DNA from: Undaria pinnatifida
Taxonomy: Eukaryota; Sar; Phaeophyceae; Laminariales; Alariaceae
Direction: 5' to 3'
Length of the DNA: 64,000 nucleotides
Assembly (NCBI GenBank): GCA_012845835.1
Contig: JABAKD010000027.1
Span: forward strand, 13,066,487-13,130,486
Shown piece by piece: positions 1 through 11,900 of this stretch. Below the pieces are notes generated by a model. It made no database searches. It was not told the origin of the DNA and saw only the letters and a list, made by a program, of their open reading frames with translations. The translations under genes and the position numbers were made by a program. How positions within the stretch are numbered: the stretch's first letter is position 1; every line of letters starts with the position of its first letter.

Positions 1-574
1 CAGTCGAAAAAGCTTTTCACGTGTTTGTTGAACCCATCGCATCGCTCATCCCACCACCAAACACACCCCCACACGCCCACACACCCATACCAGGTACCGC
101 ACAGAACAGTATCATACAGGCGCTGACGCTGTCTATCACTGCTGTTGCTTCTCGCAAGTCAGCGTGGCGCATTCCTAGCTCCGCTCGCCAGCAGCGTGTA
201 TCACACGACGGCACCAGGCGCGGTATCGATCCAATTTCGCCAACAACGGTTACGCCTGCTGTAGCTTTGGCGGCTCTCGGCTGAGTGCAACTCCACGAAC
301 GTAGCTTTCGGCAATAAGCCCAAAGCCACCAACTCGCTGGGACGAGGGTTCGTCGAGCGCTGAGCACGCGTTGCTTGCGCAAAACTCGCGAAGCACAGAG
401 CTGCCAGCCAATTTTCGACTGCCATACAGCAGTAGAGCAGTATTTCCTTACACCAACCACCTCTAGGAAGGGCACAAATGAAGAAGGATCAGAAGAATCC
501 AGTCCAAAGAAAGTCCAGTCGAACGACCGTTTTCGACTGGCGGAATCCGACTGTACTGTGCAAGAAATGGCCTC
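1..574. other. no supported gene
   Basis: Overlapping frames on both strands (213 codons minus, 202 codons plus running past the interval) give no recognisable protein, and neither has a family motif. An A-tract lies at about 594-606. I see nothing else assignable here. Confidence 0.4.
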
Positions 575-778
575 AGGATCTAGTCTATATAGTGAAAAAA
601 AAAAAACGGCGCAGGGCATGACAAATTCGCGCACACATGTAATTGTCATTGCAAACAAACATACATGCGGTTCGCCTCGCGCAATATATATATATGCTAA
701 TACGCGGCAGAGCCAACGAACGGGGTATATCTGGCCCTCACCCCATCTTCTCCGTTCTACGTGTCACATTACTTCACT

Positions 779-1031
779 CGCATGCTACGATGATAGCGGT
801 TGCACTTTTCCTCTTAAATGGATTCTGAATGACAGGGCTCCTCAACCAAAAATCGTTGGAAATAGGTCATTTTTTTGCACGATTCTCGTCGTCGTGTACC
901 TCGGCCATGGGATTTTTCATCCGGTAGTAGTTTTTTATTTTCTCGGAATCAGTTTTTGGGAGAAGCTTGAGCTCCCAAATTGAGGAGTAGCATTAAAAAA
1001 AAAGTGGTGCACCTCAATCGTAGCACGCGTC
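779..1031 (+). mobile_element. MITE-A copy 1
   Basis: About 250 bp bounded by inverted termini of the type GCATGCTACGAT / ATCGTAGCACGCGTC. The core reads CCAAAAATCGTTGGAAAT then GCCATGGGATTTTTCATC. Block A' near 50000 reads across this position without the element, an empty-site pair. Confidence 0.7.
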
Positions 1032-2200
1032 TTCGGTAGATTCGCCAAGGTTCCATATTCCCCTCCACGCCAGTGCAAAACCTCGGGAAGTTAAACCTAC
1101 GTACTATTAGTTCGTATTATTATACGAAACTATTTTTGGGCCCTCAGAACTGATTTTTTTAGGGCGATAATAATACGAGATTTACTCGGTGGAACGGCCA
1201 AAAACACCTGTAGATCCGTCAGGATGCTCCCCGTAGGCTTCCTAGCTAGATAGAGCTTTCTTTGCGTGTCTCCAAGGTCGTAGTTTTACCATTCGTCCAA
1301 TTTACCAGTTCTTCTGACGACATGACGATTTTTAGCCAAAATCCTCAGAGTTCCTTTATTTTCGGCCCCAGTTCTGACCAACAATAATACACATTGAAAA
1401 ATGATTGGTTGCGCCAATATTAAAAACAGCCCCCTACAAGAACGAAGGGCTGCTCCAGAAAGCCCTCGAAAAACTACAGGGTGGATCCTGACGGGTGCAT
1501 CCGCCCGTGTTATTGACAGTACAGCCGAGTAAAGTAGGTATGCTTGGCTTAGAATTAAGTTCGTCTGGGCAAGCCAAACGGATATTTCTCATAATAATAG
1601 TTGGGTTTTGCAGGAGAGCCCCCCCCCTGCCGCTTAGACCGGTGAAAATAAACTACGGCACTTGTTGTGACAATTAATTACCGATGTTTGTGTAGAGCTA
1701 GACTATTTTTACCGCAGTAGTATCCTACGGAAAAAAAACATGAGTCCGCCAAGACGTACTGTGGGGTATTCGTAATTCGTATGCTTAAGGCAGTGAGTGA
1801 CCGGGGAATGTCTCATTCTGTTGCCAGCACGACTACCCAATATATATTATAGTATTTGTTTTATAAGCTAACAAACGACGTCCATTAATTTCCATGTACG
1901 AATTATTGTCATTTTTTAACAAACTGAAGAAGGTATTTCTGTTTTTCGGGAGGATACACATATATATGGGGGGTGTTTAACTTCAAATAATACATACATG
2001 CTATAAATAATTTGCTCAATTCAAGGCAATGCCTATTATTTCTGATGATAGGGGGAGACGACATTACGGCACAATATATGCGTCAGCTTTTGAGTATCAC
2101 AGCTACATATTATAAATTACGTAATAACAGCCTATTCACTCTTTCGGGGTCGAAGCGACGTTAAGCCGTGCACTACCCATATTGGTGATGTACTACAAAA

Positions 2201-2464
2201 GACGGGTGTGCTACGACATAGATAGGTATACATTTTCTGGTTATTCTGTTTTTCTGAATGACGGTGCTTCTTAACCCAAAATCATCGGAAACGGGTAATT
2301 TATTTTCACGATTTTCGTTGCGTACCTAGGCCATGGGAGTTTTTATCCGGCAGAATTTTTCACTTTCTCCAAATCAATGTTGGGTTAAGAACAATGCCTA
2401 AGCTCCTAAATTGAGGAACAACACAAAAAAACTGGAGCACTGCGGCAATGCCGTAGAACGCGTC
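2201..2464 (+). mobile_element. MITE-A copy 2
   Basis: Same family, with GACGGGTGTGCTACG on the left and CCGTAGAACGCGTC on the right, and the same internal GAATGACGGTGC / CCATGGGAGTTTTTATCC core. In block A' the flanks (GATGTGCTACAAAA then ACCTCTGACTCCAAG, about 51430-51465) are joined without it. Confidence 0.7.
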
Positions 2465-2740
2465 GAAAACATTGCACCTCTAACTCTAAGTACAGTTAGT
2501 TGTTGGTAGCTCTCCCGAAGCATGCCAAACAAAAAATAGCCACTCACTGCAGTTGTTCCATCATCAGAGTTTGAACTGGAGGTCTATGCATCGGCCAACG
2601 CACACCCTCGAAGACCGTTGAACACCTCGAATGACCCATCCATGCTACGGCTGAGGTGCACTTAGAATTTATGAGGCTCCTCCCCTTTAAGGAGTTATTA
2701 CGTGTATATACTACTATAGATACGGTATATACTACTATAT

Positions 2741-3945
2741 ATTATCTTTCTGACCATCCATGACGTAGTTTTCAATTCTTTCCCCCCCCGCCCCCCCCCC
2801 CCCCCCCCCCCCCCCTCCAACGCCCCCTCTTTACCAACCACCTGCACGATCGCCTAGACCTAGCACCACGCGTATAACAAGCTGCTACATATATTTGATC
2901 TCACAGCCGAAATGTATTTGAATATTATTTGTGACCTAAACCTCCTAAAAAATCCCCCCCCCCCCCCCCCCCCCTCTTGCTCTCCCTTACTCAAACGCCC
3001 CACCAAATATCGAAATCTGACACATTAATAAACACTTCACGCACAGGATATCACCTCATTATCTTTCTAGAGCCATCCATGCAGCTGTGTCCCCCCCCCC
3101 CCCCGCTTCGAACGCCCCCTTCTTCCCCATCACCCGCACCATCGCCTAGACCCAGCACCACACGTATAACAAACCCCTCACCTAAAGCCCTTCCTCCCCC
3201 CCCCCCCCCGCCCCCCCCCCCCGCCCCCACCCCCCACCTCCCCCCCAACCCATCCCAACCCCACCCCCTCGAACACTCCACCCTCTCTTTACTCACTGAT
3301 TGTACGACTTACCCCAGGATATAACATGATAAACTGATGCATTATTTCCAAAACCGTCACATTTATCCCCTCAAAATATTGTATAGTTTCCAGGCACATA
3401 TTGAGCTGCCCCACCCCCGCCCCCCGCCCCCCCCCCCCCCCAATAATAAACTGGTGCCAAAACCGTCAGATTTATCCCCTCGAAAGGATTTATAGCTTAC
3501 ATGCACAAATTGCCCCCTTGCCCCCCCCCCCCCCCCCCTCCAAACCCGCTCGCTTTTGATCAAAACCAGGCCCCCACGTCCTTCAAAACTCCGCCCCACC
3601 CCCCTCACGGGTTATTCGACTTACAAGATTCACTTGATAAACGGATACATTTCCCTTCACAGCTGTCGGATTTTGTCCCCCTCAGAAACGGGTTTTATAG
3701 TTTCCGCGCACAGACTGACTAAAATCATCCTGTTGACCATGATAGCTACACTGTAGTTGTAAGGGGAGTCGCCGACCTATATCCTTAATGAGGACACACA
3801 ACTCGTAATGCGCGCGATCGGAGTATCACACACAGCTTGCAAAGATGAGTTTCGACGAAATCTTCGATCTCACAGCTGGAGTGTATTTTCATTTTTTATA
3901 GTATACTCTATATATTTTCATTTTTTATAATATAATGTTGTTCTC
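2741..3945 (+). mobile_element. CTR element copy, C-rich orientation
   Basis: Alternating conserved blocks and poly-C runs (about 2782-2816, 2954-2975, 3091-3104, 3197-3222, 3427-3442, 3520-3539). It ends in the shared CTR terminus CTCACAGCTGGAGTGTATTT followed by an AT-rich tail near 3870-3950. No protein frame is credible; Pro-rich and Gly-rich frames are translations of the homopolymers. Forms the left arm of an inverted pair with 4402-5870. Confidence 0.75.
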
Positions 3946-4254
3946 ACATTAACTCGCATAATCAAGTCGGTGGTCACAGGACATGCTCCAGTCACTCTGG
4001 AGCTGAGGAATGCCCCAGGGAAAAAACACAAACCATAGGTGGTATACGCATATATCACAGCTGACGTAATTCATGCCTCCACCAGAGACATGTAAAAGTG
4101 AAATCGGGAGTCAGCCTACGATGTGCCAGGTAGATACTGGTGCATACGTCTCACTACTCGCGGCTGGAAGACCCAACTATACCGCTTGCCACCCAAGAAA
4201 GACTACCACGTATATATTGCACGAAGTATACCTATCACTACGCATACGCACGAC

Positions 4255-4365
4255 AGACGCAAGTCAATTGGAAAAAAGGAAACAAAGAAATGAAAAGAAG
4301 ATAAAGGGAAGAAAAAAAACAAGAAAGCGAAAAACAAAAAAAGGAAAGGAAATAAAAGAAAACAA
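4255..4365 (+). repeat. polypurine spacer between CTR arms
   Basis: About 100 bases of almost uninterrupted A and G, with few pyrimidines, in the roughly 460-bp spacer between the inverted CTR copies. Such tracts can form triplex (H-DNA). The rest of the spacer (3945-4400) shows no gene. Confidence 0.6.
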
Positions 4366-4401
4366 TACTGACATTTGTATAGTTTATACACATGACATAT
4401 T

Positions 4402-5870
4402 ATTATAAAAATGAAAATACACTCCAGCTGTGAGATCGAAGATTTTGTCGAAACTCATCTTTGCAAGCTGTGTGTGATACTCCGATCGCGCGTATTACGG
4501 GCTGTGTTTCCTCATTAAGGATATAGGTCGGCGACTCCCCTTACATCTACAGTGTAGCTATCAGGGTCAACAGGGTGACATTAGTCAGTCTGTACGCGGA
4601 AACTATAAAACCCGTTTCTGAGGGGGACAAAATCTGACAGCTGTGGAAGGAAATGTATCCGTTTATCAAGTGAATCCTGTAAGTCGAATAACCGGTGAGG
4701 GGAGGGCGGAGTTTTGAAGGACGTGGGGGCCTGGTTTTGATCAAAGCGAGCGGGGTTGGAGGGGGGGGGGAAGGGGGGGGGGGGGGGGAGGGGACTGGGG
4801 GGGGGGCGGACGGGCGGGCAGTTTGTGCGTGGGAGCTATAAATCCTTCAAGGGGATAAATCTGACGGTTTTGGGGAAAAAAAAAAAAATGCACCAGTTTA
4901 TCACATGGGGGGGGGGGGTTGGAGCGGGGGTGGGGCGGGTGGGGCAGCTCAATCTGTGCGTGGAAACTTTACATTATTTTGAGGGGATAAATGTTACGGT
5001 TTTGGAAAGAATGCATCAGTTTATCATGTATATCCTGGGGTAAGTCGTACAATCAGTGAGTAGAAGACGGAGTGGTCGAGGGGGTGGGGGTGGGATGGGG
5101 GGCGGGGGCGGGGGGGGGGGGGGGGGGGGGAGGGGTGGGGGGGGGGGAAGGGAAGGGCTTTAGGTGGCATACATGTAGGGGTTTGATATACGTGTGGTGC
5201 TAGGTCGAGGCGATGGTGCGGGTGGTGGGGAAGAAGGAGGCGTTCGGGGCGGGGGGGGGGGAAGCAGCGGCATAGATGGCTCTAGAAAGATAATGAGGTG
5301 ATATCCAGTGCGTGAAGTGTTATTAATCTTGCGGATTTTGATATAAGAGGTGGGGCGTTTGAGCAAGGGAGAGCGAGAAGGGGGGGGGGGGGGGGGGGGG
5401 GGGTTGTAGGAGGTTTAGGTCACATATAATATTCAAATACACTCCGGCTGTGAGATCAAAGATATATAGGGGCTTGTTATACGCGTGGTGCAAGGCCTAG
5501 GCGATCGTGCGGGTGGTGGGAAAAGAGGGGCGTTGGAGAGGGGCTGGGGGGAAAACATGAAAACTACGTCATTGATGGTCCGGAAAGATAATGACGTGAT
5601 ATCAACTGTGTAGAGGTGTTTATTACTCTGGCCGATTTCGATTGTAAGTGGGGCGTTTGAACAAACTAGGCGGAAACAAAAAAAAAAGGGGGGGGGGGGG
5701 GGGGGGGGGGGAGGGATCGGGGGAAGGGGGGGGGGTGGGGGTTAACCAGAAGGATCGGGGGAGGGGGGGACGGGGGGCGGGACATTTCAATATGTGCGCG
5801 GAAACTATAAATTCTCAAAGGAGACAAACCTGACGATTGTAGCAAGAAGACATCCCTTTACATCATCTGC
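4402..5870 (-). mobile_element. CTR element copy, G-rich orientation
   Basis: Begins with the shared terminus in reverse (TACACTCCAGCTGTGAGATC at about 4419) and runs outward through the same blocks and poly-G tracts, including 4761-4791, 5108-5130 and 5380-5403. The far end, near ACATCCCTTTACATCATCTG (about 5849), matches in reverse the start of the 15541 copy, so this is one of the longest copies. Confidence 0.75.
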
Positions 5871-5999
5871 CTGGTAATGTTTACTATTCTAGAAGGTTTG
5901 ATGTTAGATGCAGTATGCAACCCAGTAGTAAATAATGTGTTAAATCTTCATAATTTGTTGTTGTACATGGATCGAAAGCTAGAACATTTTATAGAATAT

Positions 6000-6230
6000 C
6001 GGTAGGTACCATTATTTTCTGACATCGCTAATTATAAGAAAGAGATACGTACTGCCAAATACAATACGCGAGTTGATGTGGCCATGCACTGTTTGTCATC
6101 GCCATCATGCAGTTACCATTATTTTCTTACATCGCTAATTATACGAAAGAGATACGTATTGCCAAATACAACATGCGAGGTGATGTGGCCATTCACTGTC
6201 ACCGCCATTGAGCACTAGAGGGAGAAATGT
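6000..6230. repeat. tandem repeat, period about 107 bp
   Basis: TACCATTATTTTCTGACATC (about 6008) recurs at about 6115 as TACCATTATTTTCTTACATC, followed in both by the GAGATACGTA and GTGATGTGGCCAT segments. Two units; shares the motif AAGACAGAGATAC-type with the next array. Confidence 0.7.
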
Positions 6231-6369
6231 GAATCGTCAGTGTTTTTAAGGAACGCTTGGTATACACGCGTTCAATTACGTTACCTCGTTAGTCATACTT
6301 CGCTTGGCATATGTTGGGAGGCGATCATGCAGACGGCATGTACGAAATACCCTACGTAGTGCGTTGGTA

Positions 6370-7010
6370 AGATGCTTTACCGCAATTTTGACATATCTGC
6401 GTGTACTTCCTTTTCAAATTATTTTTGTCTCAAATGTACGATTTCACGCCCATGATTTTTACCTTGCCGATGTGGGGCTCTGAGGTCGCCCATTTTAAGA
6501 CAGAGATACATCTTACAAATACAGCAGGCGAGGTGGGTATTCGATGTCATATATATGCGATGTCACCACTATTGAACGCGAGGGTGACTGTACGTCGTTA
6601 GGCATATGGTACTGTGTTTCGTAGAGGTCGTCTCAGGTGGACATGCGATGGGTCGGCAGCGTGGTTGCCGCAATTTGAACAGATCTGCCTGTGCTTCCTT
6701 TTCAACTTATTAGACTATTGTCTCAAATGTACGATTTAACGCCCATGATTTTTACCGTGCCGCTGTGGGGCTCTGAGGTAACCAATTCTAAGACAGATAC
6801 ATCTTACAAATACAGCAGGCGAGGTGGGCATGCGATGTCATATATATACGATGTCACCACGATTGAACGCGAGGGTGACTTCACTTCGTTAGGCATATGC
6901 TACTGCTTTTCGTAGAGGTTGCCTCACGTGGGCATGCGATGTCACCACTATTGAACGCGATGGTGACTTTACTTCGTTAGGCATAATATTATATGCTACT
7001 GCGTTTGGTA
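6370..7010. repeat. tandem repeat, period about 293 bp
   Basis: CAAATGTACGATTTCACGCC at 6431 recurs at 6724 (one base changed), and flanking sequence agrees through GGGGCTCTGAGGT and CAGCAGGCGAGGTGGG. A partial third unit (ATGTCACCACTATTGAACGC) starts near 6935. No coding frame is shared. Confidence 0.75.
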
Positions 7011-7446
7011 TGGTAGAGGTTGTCAGGCAATCATGTAAAAACGTATTATGACATATATATGTATATAGTCTATAGACTATGCCTAACCCGAAAAAGAACG
7101 CGGGAACAAACGACAAGAATCCCCATGGACACTCACTCAGTTTAGAAATGGGTATTATATGTATGTTCGTACAACGAACAGTAGTGTTCTATTACTGTTG
7201 TAGCTATGTTGTTCAAACACAACGACGGCATGCCAACGATGATATTTATGTAATGTGGTCATTAGTTGAGGAGGTTAGTCTAATTGTTCTGATCGATCTT
7301 CGGTCTATTAATAGTCGACGAGACGCTCATTAGTCCGAAACACGTAATCACGAACGTTCGGCGTACCCTTCTGGTGGCACACGTCGAGTAGGTTTTGGAT
7401 GTATGGCATCACTTGGCCGCAGAGCGTGCCGCTCGATGATGACATC

Positions 7447-7546
7447 AGTCATATGAGGAGATCAATCATGAGATCAATCATGAGATCAATCATGAGGTCA
7501 ATCATTTGGCCAATCAAGAGGTCAATCATGAGGTCACCCGCGACAA
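7447..7546. repeat. 12-bp tandem repeat ATCAATCATGAG
   Basis: About six units of ATCAATCATGAG/GTCAATCATGAG. The equivalent in block B' (about 52740-52860) is longer and more degenerate. It creates a short repetitive frame (RSIMRSIMRS) that is not conserved. Confidence 0.8.
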
Positions 7547-7861
7547 AAGTGCAAGGTAGCTGGGTTTTTTTTTCCAAACTCCGTCTTAGCCACAGCCAAC
7601 AGTGCCACACACAGTCCGGGTCTTCGCGTACACAGGACGCCCCAATTCAAGGTGAACGTCTGAAATGGTTGCTTGCGAAATGCCTTCCACTGTATATTCT
7701 TGGTCTGTGTTTCGTGGCCTCCATTCAAATGCCACTTGCTTGCGGTAGCGCTCATGCTTACCAATATCTCTACCTGGGACTGTTGTGTAGCACGCCCCGA
7801 AAAGTATCCCACACTTATGTTAGTGATCTGTCCCCAAAACGTGAGTGCAGTTCCACAGGGG

Positions 7862-8165
7862 GGCGAGGCGCGTGCTACGGGCCAAAGCTGCGGTAGGGGC
7901 GTTAGGTTTGAGACCCTTTTCTGCTGTGGCTCCCAGGTTAGCTCGCACGAGTGACGCCCCTGTCCCGTTGCGGTCTTAAGTTTGCGTGATGTCTTCATTT
8001 GGCGGCATGAATCCACAATGGAATCGATATCTATACGCTGCGCCGAATAGACCGCCTATATGAAGTATGTTTGTCAGCGAGATGCAGAGTCACTCGTGCG
8101 AGGAGTAGTGGTGAAAGCCCGGGAGGTAGTGAAAAAGGAGGTCCCCACGGTATGATGATGCATAG
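7862..8165 (+). mobile_element. MITE-B copy 1
   Basis: Internal sequence shared with four other copies: a gcacgagtgacgcccct-type segment, a CGGTCTTA...GGCGGCATGAATCC segment and CACTCGTGCGAG near the right end. Present at the equivalent place in block B', so it predates the block duplication. Termini are degraded. Confidence 0.6.
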
Positions 8166-8689
8166 CCTCGTTCTGCGATAGAAGTAGCACTTTGGGGCTG
8201 AAACTTTTTCTGAATACCTGTGCTCCTTAACCCCAAACCGCCGTGATTGCATCATTTTTTCGCGAGGATGTTGTGTTGTGGTTGAGTCGTCCCGCGCTAC
8301 AGGGGTGCAGAAGCAGCTTCTTCTGAGCTCCTGATGGCGTGAGGAGCTCAACACCTCACTAACCAGGAACATGACTTACTTGTAAGGCATTCGTTCGCGC
8401 AACCCGACCGACATTTCTATGTGGTAGTCAATTTAACACTAGTAGTCGTAAAACAAATAAATGCACTCGTAAAATTGTCATCCTAACCAATGGTTCCATG
8501 CTTGAGGAGCCCAATCCGTCAGAAACGTCAGAAACGTTTGGCCCAACAATTGCAATATTTACCGTAGGATGACTCCGTTGTATACCTACGGTAGAAGATA
8601 CCATCATTGTTCATCGAGGACACAACTAGTATACTGTACCAGGTATGTAGTACTTTCATTTTTCTCCAAATCATTGTTTGCGTTAGGTA

Positions 8690-9412
8690 TATTATGAACA
8701 TTAAAATGCACTCCATCCAGCTTGCTGTGAGATCGAAGATTTCGTTGAAACTCATCTTTGCAAGCTGTGTGTGATTCTCCGATCGCGCGTATTACTGGGT
8801 GCGTGTCCTCAATAGGATATAGGTCGCCGACTCCTCTCGGAACTACAGTGTAGCTTGTACCAGGGTCAACAGGGTGATGTTAGTCAGTCTGTGCGCGGAA
8901 ACTATAAAACCCGTTTTTGAGGGGGACGAAATCTGACAGCTGTGGAAGGAAACGCATCAGTTTATCAAGTATGCCCTGCATGTCGTGTAATTGGTGAGCG
9001 GAGGGCGGAGCGAAAAAAAAAAACGCGGCGCCGGGGGGGGGGAAAGAGGAGCGGGGGGGGGGGGGGGGGGGGGGAACTCAATCTGTGCGCGGGAACTGTA
9101 AACCCTTTTATGAGAGATTGGCAAATCTGACGGCTGTGGAAAGAGTGCATCAGTTTACCATGTATATCCTTCAAGTAGTACAACCGGTGAGGGGAGGGCG
9201 GAATGTTCGAAGGGAGGGGAGTTCCAACCGGCGCTTTAAGTCGCATACATGCGCGGGGTGCTAGGTCTCGGCGTTCTATATTGTTTATTACTCTGGCAGA
9301 TTTTGATTTTTTGTGGGGCGGCGGAAGAGAACACGTGGACAAATCTGATGGTTGTGGATGGAATGCATCAGTTTACCATGTATATCCTGTAAGTCGTACA
9401 ACCGGTGAGGGG
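8690..9412 (-). mobile_element. CTR element copy, G-rich orientation
   Basis: Starts with the shared terminus (AAAATGCACTCCATCCAGC at about 8703) and ends after CGTACAACCGGTGAGGGG near 9410. Poly-G runs at about 9032-9042 and 9052-9074. Block B' lacks it at the corresponding point. Confidence 0.72.
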
Positions 9413-9518
9413 ATACATCGAGCTGGTGACGTTAGGATCCTCAGAAGCAACAAAGGTGTGGCCCTACTAACAAGTGCAGGCTGGTTCAAAAAAAAAAAAA
9501 AAAAATTACTCCCCGGCG

Positions 9519-9773
9519 AATGTCCACGCCGTTTTCCGATTAAGACCGTGAACTTTTGCGCACTTCGTCTATGTGCCATTGCGAAGACCTCACCTGCCGT
9601 GTTTTTTTTCCTTCTGATTGTTCGTCAGTTGAGTTTTTTTGGAAAATGTGGCCCACCTTAGACCATACTTGTTCGGCGAAAACAAAAAAGAAAGAAAATC
9701 AGGGCTCGGGATGGGCATGCAGAACACGTGTGCAAAAATTCAGGGTCTATCTCTCAAAAACGGCGTGGACATT
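9519..9773. mobile_element. MITE-D, about 255 bp with inverted arms
   Basis: AATGTCCACGCCGTTTT (9519-9535) is repeated in reverse complement at 9757-9773, and the similarity continues inward for about 45 bases (GACCGTGAACTTTTGCGCAC versus GACCCTGAATTTTTGCACAC). No coding content. Single copy in this window. Confidence 0.6.
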
Positions 9774-10439
9774 TATTTGGAGTGTTTTGCGTATAAATGG
9801 ATAAGATACGTTTTCCCTTCAGATTACTTGGTTTTAGTGCAGGGTCCAGTTTTCTCGTTAGGTTCTGCTTAATGTTGAACACAGGCAGGTCAGATCTTCG
9901 ATTGTTTGAGCAAAAACATTTACAGACATGCCTTTGAGTACCTCCAACCGGTTCGTGCAAAATGCGGCGCATTTTTTTCTCTCGCCGCCGCTTGGAAACA
10001 GCCTCAATATTGTTGAAGAATATGAAGGCCTGTCATTGGTCGATACGAGTTTTGCTCCTAGAGAGCCCGAGGCCGTAAAAACAAACTGGCCATGTCATCC
10101 TCTTCCATTATTGGTCATGGGGGTCAGTATGATGCCAACTTTTCACCTATTGACTGGATATTGCGAGCGGCATTCGCCGGGGAGAGAAATTGTTTCTTTT
10201 TACGTGCACCAGCCTGTAGAGTATGCGTCGATTATATAGGAAGAATTGTTCCCCACTGCGACTCCAGCGCCCACAGACATGCTGCCGATCCCTCCACCTC
10301 TGTAGAGCTGCACGTATGTTTTCGGGGCCATCTACTTGGAATTAGCGCGAGAAAGGCTTCGGTTATAGCACAAGGGCTGCGCTACAGGGGGCTGCATAAG
10401 CGTTGCGAGCACGTGCGCCATCTACAAACATAAATGGTA
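9774..10439. other. no supported gene
   Basis: Two overlapping plus-strand frames of about 100 codons (from 9928 and 10092) have no family motif and no splice structure I trust. Nothing else seen. Confidence 0.35.
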
Positions 10440-11039
10440 TGAAGTCGGAAGTCGCGTTTGTGCACACGCAAGGTTTTGCGTTTCTGCGGGCTTCTCTCCA
10501 GGTTGGTATTCTTGTATCTTCTGGGAATCTTTCATGAGCCATGGACGCCGAAGCTCATTTATGCCGCACATTGTCGGATGGCAAAGAAAGACGCGGCGTG
10601 CTACGGTGATAGAGTGAGTCCCTTGTTGTGGCTAAAATATTACCTGAAATGACGGGGGGGGCTTAACTTAGAACTGTCGAAATACTAATAATATGCTAGT
10701 GATATTCTTGCGTACGTATGGTGTATGGCTACTGTACGGGTTTGTTTGTTCATAGGGTTCGTTGCACTTTCGCTTTTGCTTAAAGTTGGTCTTTGGGCGG
10801 GGTATAGAGCAAGTAGTATATCAAGTAAAGAGCGTGAGAAAAATATTCTGCACTTCTACCGTACGTATTAATAGCAAGAGTCAAAACTGAAAACGGAACA
10901 AGAGCCAAGACGGTGCTTGCTGCAGGAAGAGAAACAGTGGCGGAAATTACGGTTCCGGACCGCGTAGATAAAACCCTCACATGTAAGACTGTGCACGGCG
11001 CACACCAGTCAACCGGCCGGACTACACCGGGGTATGCGC

Positions 11040-11056
11040 TTACTACTACTACTACA

Positions 11057-11097
<41 letters not shown>

Positions 11098-11111
11098 CAC
11101 TACTACCACTA

Positions 11112-11163
<52 letters not shown>

Positions 11164-11164
11164 A

Positions 11165-11203
<39 letters not shown>

Positions 11204-11405
11204 GCTACTACTACTACTGCTACTACTACTACCACTACTACCACTACTACTACTACTACTACTACAACTACAGCTACAACAACTACTACTACTACCACTA
11301 CTACAACAACAACCACTACTACCACTACTACCACTACTACTGCTACTACTACTACTACTACTCCTACTACTACTACTACTACAACTACAACTACTACTCC
11401 TACTG
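11040..11405 (+). repeat. (ACT)n microsatellite, about 365 bp
   Basis: More than 110 near-perfect ACT/TAC triplets with scattered CAA, CCA and GCT interruptions. Block C' has only GCTACTGATTCT at the same point, so expansion followed the duplication. The poly-Thr, poly-Val and poly-Leu frames across it are artefacts. Confidence 0.95.
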
Positions 11406-11630
11406 ATACTTTTCTGGCATTATTTTCCGTTAAAACATGCGGTAGGGGTCTAGATGGTCTTCATGATCGGAACGCGAAAATCAAAACGTGCCCATCATTG
11501 CTACATACAGTTTTTGTAGCTAGCTGCTGATGATCTAAAATACGTTTCCAGATATCCGTAATGTGGTACTGTTGCCGTCGACGAGCACGGGGCGTCAACT
11601 GGTACCCCCCTTCAAAACCGCACCGATGGA

Positions 11631-11900
11631 TACACGCTACGACATATGTGCGCACCATTTTTTCCCTGCAAGGTCGTTGGCTTGATGGAGGAGCTCTATA
11701 CTTGACCCCAAAACCGATTTCGAGAAGAAACGAAAGTGAAATCCGACGAAAAAGCCTGTGTGGCCTAGATATTCAACAAAATAATTTGCAAAACTAGAAT
11801 TAAATTTCGACGATTTTGGGTTATTAAGAAGCCCTGTCATCCAGAAAACAAAATAGCAACAAAAAAAAGGTATACCTCTATCGTAGCATGCATCCGCCAT
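11631..11900 (-). mobile_element. MITE-A copy 3
   Basis: Inverted termini TACACGCTACGACATATGTG and CTATCGTAGCATGCATCC; internal core in reverse (CGACGATTTTGGGTTATTAA). Flanked on both sides by GATGGAT. Block C' near 56045 lacks the element. Confidence 0.72.

Larger units (their letters stand above)
575..2650. repeat. paralogous block A (copy of 49830-51655)
   Basis: Alignable by eye with 49.83-51.65 kb in the same orientation. Shared anchors include CCCTCAGAACTG near 1141 and 50102, the CTTCTGACGAC region near 1308 and 50534, GCTTAGACCGGT near 1632 and 50857, and the TTCGGGAGGAT region near 1948 and 51045. The copies are strongly diverged, with no conserved reading frame. Block A carries two MITE-A copies that A' lacks. 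Confidence 0.75.
7080..8620. repeat. paralogous block B (copy of 52429-54215)
   Basis: Parallel order of landmarks in both copies: the ATGCCTAACCC / ATGCCAAACCA start, a 12-bp tandem run, ACCCGCGACAAAAGTGCAAG versus ACCCGTGACGAGACCGCAAG, a MITE-B, and a GAGGAGCTCAA...AACATGACTT region. Diverged by substitutions and indels, same orientation. Confidence 0.72.

Noticed and set aside
2977..5833. Pro-rich and Gly-rich frames in and around CTR copies
   Set aside because: Produced by poly-C/poly-G runs; frame lost between copies.
10780..11530. Poly-Val, poly-Thr and poly-Leu frames on both strands
   Set aside because: Direct translations of an ACT microsatellite; absent from the paralogous block.
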